A stretch of 64,000 nucleotides of DNA from contig JAYVIR010000002.1 in the NCBI GenBank assembly GCA_043770095.1, positions 78,706 to 142,705 of the forward strand, in the 5' to 3' direction. Made by a program: the position numbers and the translations under genes. The notes under the pieces were generated by a model, which worked only from the letters and a program-made list of their open reading frames with translations, was not told the DNA's origin and searched no databases. This document shows positions 43,906-51,672 of the stretch, piece by piece (the first letter of the stretch is position 1; each line of letters begins with the position of its first letter). Origin of the DNA: JBGSUZ01 sp043770095 (GTDB lineage Bacteria > Bacillota > Clostridia > Peptostreptococcales > Acidaminobacteraceae).

Positions 43906-44368
43906 CGATTAAGAATGGGTTTACAGCTTACTTTTTAAGTGCTCATGAACTGATTACAATGATCAGAGAAAACATCGAATCAGGACGTATTCATCGAAAA
44001 ATGAAAGCCCTGAGCAAGCCTGATATCTTAATCATAGATGAGGTTGGCTATGCTTCGATGGAAACTGAAGTCGCACATTATTTTTTCCAAATTGTATCAA
44101 ATCGTTATGAAAAAGGCAGTATCATTCTAACTTCAAATAAATCTTATGGTAGTTGGGGTGATGTATTTGGAGATAACATCGTAGCGACAGCTATTTTAGA
44201 TCGATTGCTGCATCACTCAACAACAATTAATATCAAGGGCGACAGCTATCGGATTAAAGAAAAGAAACGAGCAGGTTTCTACGATATCAGCAAATTCGAA
44301 GAAAATTCAACCGACTAAATGGGGAATATTCAACCGCTGATTTTGGGTAAATTTAAAACGATGTTGAC
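43902..44368 (+). mobile_element. IS21-family relic (3' part of istB and right end)
   Basis: From about 43902 the frame reads AIKNGFTAYFLSAHELITMI and continues to a stop at 44318 with Walker B ILIIDEVGYASM and the C-terminal DRLLHHSTTINIKGDSYR of IstB. This is another IS21 lineage, clearly different from the complete copy. After the stop, about 50 bases end in GATGTTGACA, which read outward-in as TGTCAACATC, a plausible IS21-type terminus. istA and the start of istB are missing. Confidence 0.78.
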
Positions 44369-44372
44369 ATTT

Positions 44373-44509
44373 CCCAATCTGGATAATCAAGAATAAGCAT
44401 GGCAATCTTCCTTTCAAGGTAAGTTTTATTGCTATACTAATTCGACAGATATTCCAGAAATCCTTTTTGCTTTATGAAAATATTACTTTTATCAGGTTAA
44501 ACTAATTAA
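44373..44509 (-). repeat. Inverted repeat C, left copy (137 bp)
   Basis: It matches 46152-46288 as a reverse complement with only two mismatches that I can find. On the minus strand it contains a GGAAG ribosome-like site and an ORF start (ATG, LILDYPDW) that is cut off just beyond the repeat. The left edge abuts the IS21 relic terminus; the right edge contains the stop codon of the membrane-protein gene. Confidence 0.88.
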
Positions 44510-45678
44510 GCAAACCCAAGTCCTAAAAACAGTTTGTGGAAATAATAGGATCCGCTTAATAAATGTAATGATAAAATTATTAAAACTAATGAATAACGTA
44601 TTGAAAACTTTTGTTTAAAAAAATCTATTGCTGTAGTAAGAAATAAAATATAAAGACTTATAAAACACCCCCATCCAAAATTACCATCTAAACCTCTAAT
44701 ACCAGATTCAGTTAAAAACATAAATTGTAGTAATGAAACAATAAAAATAACCCAAGATAATATTATGCTCTTATTAACTCTTGCTTTAGAAAAATAAAAA
44801 ATAATGTATGCTAAAGGAAAAGCTATGGATAAAATCAACGATGCTAATATATTTGGGCTGTAATGACTCCATACTGCAAATGGAGCAAATACAATTCCAG
44901 ATGAAGCATTATTATCTCCATATATAAGTAAAAACTGACAAATTAAAACGAGCACAGAAGATAGAGTAATTATAACTATTCCTCTTAATATTTTAAAATC
45001 TTTATTCTTAATAAACCTAATTGCTAGAAATATAATAAAAACTGGTAAAAATGCTAGTAAATAATTAGGTTTGCATAATAAATTTATAATAACTAAACCA
45101 CTTATGATAAAATAACTTTTTAAATCTAAATTATTTAACTTCCTGTATGTGTAAAAAAACAAAATTAATGCTAAAGGCATTGAAACTATTGTTGTAGGAT
45201 TATGCCAAACGTTAGGCGTTAATTGCCCTAAATAAATATTTTTACTCCACCAATTAAATATTGGCATTGTAAATATTAAAATTAAGCTTATTATTACCGA
45301 TTTCCAATGTGAGTGTCCTTCTTCGTTAATCATAAAATAAGAAAATACCACTTTTAGTGCAACAAAACAAGTTAACACTATCACTGACAATAGAGATATG
45401 TAGGTGATGTCTCTTGTCCCAAAAGATAGCAGGTACAACAAAATATGGTAAAACGGATACGAAGGGAACACACCTTCCATAGAACCTTTTACAACAAGTT
45501 TTATATGCGCCGAAAAATCAGAAACGACGTGTAGCGAACTACCTTCTACACCAAAAATTAATTTATAAAACAATGGAATACAAAGCGCTGTGACAACAAA
45601 TACTAAGGTTAAAACTTGTACTATATGTTTTTTAATTAAACAATCGCAATTTGTTCGTTTGTTAATATCTTCTTTCAT
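44506..45678 (-). CDS. Polytopic membrane protein, possibly GT-C-like
   Basis: The protein of about 390 residues has ten or more predicted helices and large aromatic content. The first outer loop holds VVSDFSAHIKLVVKGSMEGVFPSYPFYH with an aspartate after helix 1, as in GT-C glycosyltransferases, and ends of later loops have LTPNVWHNPTTIVSMP. No family is certain. Start at 45678 with GGAGG five bases upstream. The stop codon lies within the inverted repeat, so the natural C-terminus may have been lost. It is possibly an outlying part of the polysaccharide locus. Confidence 0.6.
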   Translation of the reverse strand: MKEDINKRTNCDCLIKKHIVQVLTLVFVVTALCIPLFYKLIFGVEGSSLHVVSDFSAHIKLVVKGSMEGVFPSYPFYHILLYLLSFGTRDITYISLLSVIVLTCFVALKVVFSYFMINEEGHSHWKSVIISLILIFTMPIFNWWSKNIYLGQLTPNVWHNPTTIVSMPLALILFFYTYRKLNNLDLKSYFIISGLVIINLLCKPNYLLAFLPVFIIFLAIRFIKNKDFKILRGIVIITLSSVLVLICQFLLIYGDNNASSGIVFAPFAVWSHYSPNILASLILSIAFPLAYIIFYFSKARVNKSIILSWVIFIVSLLQFMFLTESGIRGLDGNFGWGCFISLYILFLTTAIDFFKQKFSIRYSLVLIILSLHLLSGSYYFHKLFLGLGFA

Positions 45679-45795
45679 GATTTCCTCCACCCTATTATAT
45701 TTTAAATGGTAATATGTAATTTAAATATTACCATTTTTTGTATGATAGTAAACAAACTGATATTATTTAATTAATATAAAAATCCAATTGTTAAT

Positions 45796-46170
45796 CTATT
45801 CTAATTTGCAAATTGCATCATACCATGTAGCGGTATCAACCGTTGGGAAATTTAAAACAGTTGAAGTACCTGTGCCTACCAATGTTAATCCAGTTGCAGT
45901 AATAACCGAATTAAATAAATACCCAGTTTTATTTGCATATAATTTATAAGCACCGTATCCGTAAATCAAATCCCATGAATACAAATTCTATTGTATACCC
46001 TCCACTAATCTCTCCAAACGCATCTATTACCATTTGGTATAAATTTAAAGACAAATTGGTATTGTAAACAGATGTATTGCCTGCTGGATAGAAAGTACCT
46101 AATTTAACAGTTCTAGTCTGTTCCTTTATATTTCTAAAATCAATTTTTTCTTTAATTAGTTTAACCTGAT
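45796..46170 (-). pseudogene. Frameshifted remnant of a beta-rich surface protein
   Basis: Read on the minus strand, one frame gives FYQVKLIKEKIDFRN and TRTVKLGTFYPAGNTSVYN, then IDAFGEISGGYTIEF. The frame changes near 45980 and the second frame continues YSWDLIYGYGAYKLYANK to CKLE and a stop at 45796. It has no start and overlaps the right inverted repeat. I do not recognise the family. The YQVKLI segment resembles YLVKLI in another fragment at 56014-56133. Confidence 0.5.
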
Positions 46171-46288
46171 AAAAGCAATATTTTCATAAAGCAAAAAGGA
46201 TTTCTGGAATATCTGTCGAATTAGTATAGCAATAAAACTTACCTTGAAAGGAAGATCGCCATGCTTATTCTTGATTATCCAGATTGGG
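46152..46288 (+). repeat. Inverted repeat C, right copy (137 bp)
   Basis: Reverse complement of 44373-44509. Reading rightward it contains the same GGAAG and ATG (LILDYPDWVNN) start, which ends at a TGA after 18 codons inside the following small element. Confidence 0.88.
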
Positions 46289-46355
46289 TGAATAATATGT
46301 TCAGGAGGTGGCTCTGACTCAGCGTATTGATGGCTCTATTAGAACATATTATTCA
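46289..46355. mobile_element. 67-bp miniature element with perfect 14-bp terminal repeats
   Basis: TGAATAATATGTTC (46289-46302) and GAACATATTATTCA (46342-46355) are exact reverse complements. The 39-base centre contains GGTGGCTCT and GATGGCTCT, similar to the subterminal repeats of the IS21 element at 38906-41472. It may be a deletion derivative of an IS21-type element, or a simple fold-back structure. No coding capacity. Confidence 0.5.
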
Positions 46356-46448
46356 TTCTCACTTCTATTGATAAAAATCACCTCTTTCTTGAGATGATTC
46401 TATCAGAAATCAAAGGATTGAAAAATGTGTGCTAGAGTTGACGCTTAC

Positions 46449-46631
46449 TCAATAGATTTAATCGCAACCGCTACAGGGCTCAGCATTGAAGAAATCGAAA
46501 AATTATAAAACTTTAACACATTTGAAATGTCAGGTTTCAAATTTGAAGGACTAAACCGCCACAACAGGTTTAGTCCTTTTGTTTTTTCTATAGAGTCCCT
46601 TGTAGCCACCTTTAAACTGATGCTAAACGAT
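46449..46631 (+). repeat. Direct repeat A, copy 2 (Rpn 3' end plus terminator)
   Basis: It holds the last 20 codons of an Rpn gene (SIDLIATATGLSIEEIEKL, stop at 46508), the same terminator hairpin (46546-46590) and the same downstream flank as 35594-35777. No upstream part of the gene remains. Confidence 0.87.
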
Positions 46632-46660
46632 TATTTCCAAAGCAGTAAAAGTAGATGGCG

Positions 46661-46750
46661 TTGGTCCTGATGATAAACTCTATCTTTCAGAATACAGTGG
46701 CAATATAATTACCACTGTAGATAAAGACGGCTAAAACAAGTCCAACTTTT
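46661..46750 (+). pseudogene. Fragment of the NHL-repeat gene
   Basis: About 90 bases match 43730-43820 (GPDDKLYLSEYSGNIITTVDK) with several differences, including a CAA-to-TAA stop. It directly abuts the end of the SDR gene and marks the edge of the polysaccharide locus. Confidence 0.8.
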
Positions 46751-46753
46751 CAT

Positions 46754-47479
46754 TTAAATAGTACCATTGTCTACATGTAAAACAGAACCAGTAATAGAAC
46801 TTGAACTTTCACTTAATAAAAATTGAACTGTTTTAGCAACACTTCTTGGGTTAGTTTCTTTCTTAAGTGAAGTACGATTATAGATTCTATCTTTTTGACT
46901 TTCAGATAAAGTTTCACTCATACCTGTTTCCATGAAGCCAGGGGCAACGCAGTTTGATCGAATACCAACTTCACCCCATTCTCTTGCAACCGTCTTAGAG
47001 AATGACTCTAATGCTCCTTTTGTAGCGGCATACATGCTCAAACCTTTGTACCCTGTATGTGCACAAACAGAAGTAATATGAACAATAGATCCATTTACTT
47101 TATTTAACAACATATCCCTAATAACATATTTTGTTAACATTATAGGTGACATTACATTAATCTTGAACATTCTATCTAATTTGTCAAAATTAGCATTTGT
47201 AACAATATCATCATAAGCATAAGCAGAATTATTTACCAGTCCGTAAATTATTCCAATTTTCTTGATTTTTTCTTTATATAACGTTTGTATACCCTCAGTG
47301 TTATTAAGATCATAGCTAATATGAAAATATCGTTCTTTGTATATTGAACTAAATTCTAAAATTCTTTCGTTTTCAGTTCGACTTATTCCTATCACACCAT
47401 AATCGGTACCAGATAATATTTCTGTTACTATTTCACTTCCTAGACCCCCAGAATCACCTGTTACAATAATCCATTTCAT
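46754..47479 (-). CDS. Short-chain dehydrogenase/reductase (FabG-like)
   Basis: The 241-residue SDR has the NAD(P) motif TGDSGGLGSEI (variant of TGxxxGxG), NNSAYAYDD (the NNAG position), the catalytic serine in HITSVCAH, YAATK with the catalytic Tyr and Lys, and VAPGFMETGM. FabG-type enzymes reduce 3-oxoacyl-ACP. It overlaps the acyl-adenylating gene by 26 bases, and an acyl carrier protein gene follows upstream. That context suggests it works on a carrier-bound acyl group that ends up on the surface sugar, although it could also reduce a nucleotide-sugar. Confidence 0.87.
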   Translation of the reverse strand: MKWIIVTGDSGGLGSEIVTEILSGTDYGVIGISRTENERILEFSSIYKERYFHISYDLNNTEGIQTLYKEKIKKIGIIYGLVNNSAYAYDDIVTNANFDKLDRMFKINVMSPIMLTKYVIRDMLLNKVNGSIVHITSVCAHTGYKGLSMYAATKGALESFSKTVAREWGEVGIRSNCVAPGFMETGMSETLSESQKDRIYNRTSLKKETNPRSVAKTVQFLLSESSSSITGSVLHVDNGTI

Positions 47480-48719
47480 TTTTCCGCACCTTCTTCCCAG
47501 TCCTTGTTATTTCAATATTATCTACAATCTTATACATTCTTGGTTCTTTCCAATCTTGAACTTTGTCTTTTAAATATAATTTAACTCCAGTAACAACTTC
47601 ACTATCATTCATATTTGAATCTACCTTAATAACTTCAGCAACTACTATATTTCCAATAACACTATTTTTTCTACCATATACTAATACTTCTCTTGCATAT
47701 CCGGATTGAAGAATTATTTCTTCAATCTCTAAAGGATTGACCCTATATCCTCCAACATTAATAAAGTCAGAGTTTCTTGATACAAATTTAAATTTTGATT
47801 CATCGTAAAATTCGATGACATCTTTTGTATTATAGTAACCATCTACAAACTCAATCTCATCAGAGAACGCTATTAAGCTTTCGTGAATCATCAATTCTGA
47901 ATTATTTGAAACTTTGATTTTATCTTTATATTTTTCTGAAATAAGAAAATATTCATCTTTTGTTGAAAATAGACTTCCTGCTTCAGTTGATGCATATACA
48001 TTAACAATCTTAGCATTTGGGAACACTCTTTCGATGTGAGGCATTAAATGCTGATCAAACTTCTCCCCTCCCGAGGTTAAACTTTTTACAGTTCTTACTT
48101 CTTCACTTATTGACGGAATGATTTTTTTATAAAAAGTAGGAGTCGCAGATATTCTTGTTATTTGCACTTCACTGATCAAGTTAATAACATCTTTGGTCTC
48201 TTTATCAAACACATACACCATTGTATTTTGATTTATGAATGCTTGAAGAAAAACTTGTACACCTGCAAAATGAGTAGGGTTATAAGCAAAAGCCCATACG
48301 TCACTTGCAAACTTTGTATCAACTTTACACGAATTCATCAAATTTTTAAACTTATGAGTAATTTTTTTTGGCTTTCCCGTTGTTCCTGAAGTATACATAA
48401 TTATTTGACTACTATTTCTACTGTCTATAAATCGTTTTATGAGATCTTTTTTATCTCCAACATAAATCTTATTAACAATAAGATTTTTTTCAATATCATC
48501 GTAAGCAATTCCAATATTCTTCAACTCGTTTTTTGAAAAATCATGATCAAGTATTTCAAAATCATAATTGTTGATAATATTCCCAACAAAATTTAAGAAC
48601 ACGACATACGGGTTTCTATCATATATATATCGATTAAAACACTTACTTGAATTTAGGTCCTGAATAAATTGCTCATAAGTAAAATGAACATTCGAATTTT
48701 CAATCCAAAACAAAGACAA
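47454..48719 (-). CDS. Acyl-adenylating (ANL superfamily) ligase
   Basis: The 421-residue protein has the AMP-binding P-loop MYTSGTTGKPKKI, the A5 region VYASTEAGSLF, A7-A8 YYNTKDVIEF...VSRNSDFINVGGYRVNP and the catalytic lysine region TRTGKKVRKNE at the C-terminus. It is about 100 residues shorter at the N-terminus than typical acyl-CoA synthetases, as in enzymes that load a stand-alone carrier protein. The start is TTG at 48719, eight bases after AGGGGGG. The ACP gene lies 11 bases upstream. Confidence 0.85.
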   Translation of the reverse strand: MSLFWIENSNVHFTYEQFIQDLNSSKCFNRYIYDRNPYVVFLNFVGNIINNYDFEILDHDFSKNELKNIGIAYDDIEKNLIVNKIYVGDKKDLIKRFIDSRNSSQIIMYTSGTTGKPKKITHKFKNLMNSCKVDTKFASDVWAFAYNPTHFAGVQVFLQAFINQNTMVYVFDKETKDVINLISEVQITRISATPTFYKKIIPSISEEVRTVKSLTSGGEKFDQHLMPHIERVFPNAKIVNVYASTEAGSLFSTKDEYFLISEKYKDKIKVSNNSELMIHESLIAFSDEIEFVDGYYNTKDVIEFYDESKFKFVSRNSDFINVGGYRVNPLEIEEIILQSGYAREVLVYGRKNSVIGNIVVAEVIKVDSNMNDSEVVTGVKLYLKDKVQDWKEPRMYKIVDNIEITRTGKKVRKNEMDYCNR

Positions 48720-48730
48720 ATTTAGCCCCC

Positions 48731-48952
48731 CTAACTCAACTTCTTAATTATCTCTTCAATGGTATCTATAATCCCATCTTCAAATATATCAACATCGTAC
48801 TCATCTTCAATTTTCACGGTCAAAATAGCCAAATCCAATGAATCAAATTCTAAATCTCTTCTTAAGCTTGTTGACTCACAAATATCAAAAGTCTTCTCCT
48901 TGTCATTGTCCTTCATAATTTCCCTAACAATCTCAACTACTCTATTTATCAT
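48731..48952 (-). CDS. Acyl carrier protein
   Basis: The 73-residue protein has the phosphopantetheine attachment motif DSLDLAIL (EFDSLD, serine at about 38), an acidic composition and a helix III ending YDVDIFEDGIIDTIEEI. It is a dedicated carrier inside the polysaccharide locus and not beside fatty-acid synthesis genes. The adjacent ligase probably loads it. GAGAGGA precedes the start. Confidence 0.92.
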   Translation of the reverse strand: MINRVVEIVREIMKDNDKEKTFDICESTSLRRDLEFDSLDLAILTVKIEDEYDVDIFEDGIIDTIEEIIKKLS

Positions 48953-49168
48953 AACAATCCTCTCCCTTATTTAGTATTAGTTTGCACAATTTAATCATTA
49001 TTTGTGATTTATTGCCTTAGTTGTCCTCTATAATACTTTAAATTATCTTTTCAAGGATATACTCTTTCACCACAATTGTTTCTAATATGTTTAGATGTTT
49101 GAGAACATCCAGCAACAACTTTACTATTTCATAAAGAAAAAGGATACCTAAATTTTAATAATTGAATT

Positions 49169-49918
49169 TTATAAAGTCTTTCTACTATTTAAAATATGTT
49201 TAACTAAAATATAGTCAATACCGTTGATTGTATATCCTAAATCCATATATAATTTTATAACATTCATATTATTTGATGAAACTTTAGTATTTAATCTCTT
49301 CTTTCCTAAAGCTTCATAATACTTAATTGGTTGATAAATCAGATTATAACCAAGACCTAAATTTTGATATTCAGAAAAAATACCCCCAAGTAAAATATCA
49401 ACTGACTCTTCTGAATCTCTTGCCATTGCAAATCCAATTTTTTTGTCTTTTCTTTCAATGCTAAATATCTGAGATCTAGAACTATTAAATTCATCTGTCA
49501 ACCAATTTCTATAACGTTTATTGGCGATAGTAACGCCGAATTCTGGATCAAGTGCAATGCGATCTGTATAAAACATATCTAACGTTAACTCATTTAGAGT
49601 TGAAACAAAATCCTCATAAGTATTCACTTCTGTAAATTTTATATCTTTTGAAATTTTATCAAGCTTGTTATTGTCTTCTATGCGTTTTAAATTTTTAGTT
49701 AAAGATATCTGAGTTTCAATAAATTTATATCCACTTTCCTGAAGTGGATATAACCTACATGCTGCTTGACTATTAACCTTAACTACAACATATTCAAAAT
49801 TTTCTTCAACTGCTAAGAGATCACTTATATTAAATTCATCTTCAACTGATCCTATTACAATCTCAGCAGTTTTCTTTCCTAGATTTTTTTGTTCCCACAC
49901 TGCATCAACAATCTTCAT
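49169..49918 (-). CDS. GNAT-family acyltransferase, WecD-like
   Basis: The 249-residue protein has an N-terminal domain of about 90 residues and a C-terminal GNAT domain with the acyl-CoA loop EYQNLGLGYNLIYQ and RLNTKVSSNNMNVIKLYMDLGY. This two-part layout resembles WecD, the dTDP-fucosamine acetyltransferase. WecE is encoded 1.8 kb upstream on the same strand, which supports acylation of dTDP-4-amino-4,6-dideoxygalactose. With an ACP gene next door the donor could be acyl-ACP instead of acetyl-CoA (inference). Confidence 0.75.
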   Translation of the reverse strand: MKIVDAVWEQKNLGKKTAEIVIGSVEDEFNISDLLAVEENFEYVVVKVNSQAACRLYPLQESGYKFIETQISLTKNLKRIEDNNKLDKISKDIKFTEVNTYEDFVSTLNELTLDMFYTDRIALDPEFGVTIANKRYRNWLTDEFNSSRSQIFSIERKDKKIGFAMARDSEESVDILLGGIFSEYQNLGLGYNLIYQPIKYYEALGKKRLNTKVSSNNMNVIKLYMDLGYTINGIDYILVKHILNSRKTL

Positions 49919-50010
49919 TTAGATCCCCTTTCTATTTAATAATACCTAAAAAAAATATTCAGTCATCTTATTGAATATCATCAATCAATTACAGCTGACT
50001 TTCTAAACAG

Positions 50011-50346
50011 TTATAATGAGAATACAATTATTCCTATGATTATTAATCCATTCCCCATTAGACGTTTTATAGTTATTCTTTCATTAAACATCACTCTACT
50101 TAAAAACATTATAAAAACATATCCTAAAGATTCAATAATTGGACCCATCTGTAATGGAACTCCTTTAAATGCAATTACAGTAAGAACAGTACAAGTCACA
50201 AATAATGTATACCCAGTTAGTACAAATGGATTAAATATTTCGTTCAATCTTTTATCATATCTTTTATCAGCACTAATCTTTAAGAGTACTTGGGATATTG
50301 ATGCAATCAAAACTGACAACCCATAAATTATATAGTATCTATTCAT
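50011..50346 (-). CDS. Small SMR/EamA-type membrane protein (ArnF-like)
   Basis: The 111-residue protein has four helices and half the size of an EamA transporter. Motifs include ISQVLLKISA in the first helix, ESLGYVFIMFLSRVMFNERIT and a last helix of Gly/Ile. It overlaps a second small gene by eight bases. Pairs of this type, such as ArnE/ArnF, flip undecaprenyl-phosphate sugars. The GT2 enzyme that would make that lipid-linked sugar is the next gene upstream. Confidence 0.8.
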   Translation of the reverse strand: MNRYYIIYGLSVLIASISQVLLKISADKRYDKRLNEIFNPFVLTGYTLFVTCTVLTVIAFKGVPLQMGPIIESLGYVFIMFLSRVMFNERITIKRLMGNGLIIIGIIVFSL

Positions 50347-50683
50347 CAGAGTTCACCATTATAATTCCCAAAATCACTATACTTCCTCCAATCAAATGAT
50401 TAAGAGTTATTTTTTCATTGAAAAAAATTTTGGACCACAGTAAAACCCAAAATATTACAATCCCTTTATTGGAAAACGCTGTGATTAAAGAAAAGTCCTT
50501 CAATATAAATTGCCACCCTATTGCATACAGAAACATCAATAATAGCGCTAAGCAATAATAAACCAAAAATCTGTTACTTAAGAAAGGTACACCTGAAGCA
50601 AGTTTTGACAAAACAGATACCAATGAAAAAAGCAAAAATAAAACATGCAATTTCATATATTTTATTATATTACTTTTAATCAT
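50339..50683 (-). CDS. Small SMR/EamA-type membrane protein (ArnE-like)
   Basis: The protein of about 114 residues has four helices, with LLFSLVSVLSKLASG, FILKDFSLITAFSNKGIVIFWVLLWSKIFFNEKIT and a final VILGIIMV helix. It is the probable partner of the next gene. Two ATGs at 50686 and 50683 follow GGAG by three and six bases; I chose the second. It overlaps the GT2 gene by eight bases. Confidence 0.8.
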   Translation of the reverse strand: MIKSNIIKYMKLHVLFLLFSLVSVLSKLASGVPFLSNRFLVYYCLALLLMFLYAIGWQFILKDFSLITAFSNKGIVIFWVLLWSKIFFNEKITLNHLIGGSIVILGIIMVNSDE

Positions 50684-51629
50684 CATTTTCTCCAAGGTAT
50701 AAATCCTTAATCACATATTGAGGTGATTTATTTATTGATAAATAAATCCGGCCAACATACTCACCGAGTAACCCTATACTGACTAATTGTACACCACCTA
50801 AAAAGAAAATTGCTATCATTATCGAGGTCCAACCTAATTGTAAATCAGGAATAATTAGTTTTTGAATCAACAAAATAATACTAATTATAAAGGTAACTAC
50901 CGCCAATACAAGTCCAGCAAAACTAGCTACTCTGAGTGGTTTTATAGAAAAATTAGTAAATCCGTTAAGCCAAAGTTTCACTAACTTCCCTAAGGTATAA
51001 TTGGACTTTCCAATGAGTCTTTCTTGATGTTCGACTTCTACCGAACCAATGTTTTGAGTTACTCTGAAGATTAACCCTGAGAGATAAGGATATGGATTTT
51101 CATATTTAACAACTTCATCAATTACAAATTTTCTAGTTACAAAAAAACTTGTAGCTTTAATATGTTTAGGTTCATTAATAAACCATTTTGCCATCATATC
51201 ATTAAAATGGCTGCCAAATTTTCTAAAAGAGCTGTGTTTTTTATCTTTATATTCAGCATAGACAACATCAAAATTATTTTGAATTAGCTCATCCAACAAT
51301 TTACTAATCTCAAAAGCTGGCGTCTGTAAATCATCATCCATACAGATGATTAGATCGCCTACTGTATATTTTAGCCCAGCTATAATCGCATTGTGCTGTC
51401 CAAAGTTTTTTGAAAAATCAATAATTTTTATCTGCGGATAAATCTTTTGAAGCATTTTAGCTTCTTTAAGAGAATCATCCTTACTTTCATCATTAATCAG
51501 TACTATTTCGTGAGCCTTGACCAATTCAATATTATTTATAGATTCAACAATCTCTTGAATTAACTTAGCAATAGTATTTTGAGAATTATATATTGGAATA
51601 ACAACTGATAGAAATTTATCCTCTCTCAT
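50676..51629 (-). CDS. Polyprenyl-phosphate glycosyltransferase (ArnC/CsbB-like GT2)
   Basis: The protein of about 317 residues has the GT-A motifs VVIPIYNSQNTI, VLINDESKDDS, IICMDDDLQTPA and the QERLIGKSNYTLGKLVKLWLNGF region. Two C-terminal helices and LLGEYVGRIYLSINKSPQYV follow. This is the ArnC/GtrB/CsbB group that makes undecaprenyl-phosphate sugars. AAAGGT is six bases before the ATG at 51629; an ATG at 51650 lacks a site. The two small membrane genes downstream overlap it, so donor synthesis and flipping are coupled. Confidence 0.88.
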   Translation of the reverse strand: MREDKFLSVVIPIYNSQNTIAKLIQEIVESINNIELVKAHEIVLINDESKDDSLKEAKMLQKIYPQIKIIDFSKNFGQHNAIIAGLKYTVGDLIICMDDDLQTPAFEISKLLDELIQNNFDVVYAEYKDKKHSSFRKFGSHFNDMMAKWFINEPKHIKATSFFVTRKFVIDEVVKYENPYPYLSGLIFRVTQNIGSVEVEHQERLIGKSNYTLGKLVKLWLNGFTNFSIKPLRVASFAGLVLAVVTFIISIILLIQKLIIPDLQLGWTSIMIAIFFLGGVQLVSIGLLGEYVGRIYLSINKSPQYVIKDLYLGENDD

Positions 51630-51672
51630 ACAGAAACCTTTACCTTTCATATCATAGTAAACCGACGTTCAG

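Noticed and set aside
44363..44392. TTGACA with a following GATAAT as an outward promoter
   Set aside because: The spacer is about 12 bases, too short, and the TTGACA is better explained as the terminus of the IS21 relic.
48953..49168. A possible small gene between the ACP and GNAT genes
   Set aside because: No open frame with a ribosome site was found in these 216 bases.
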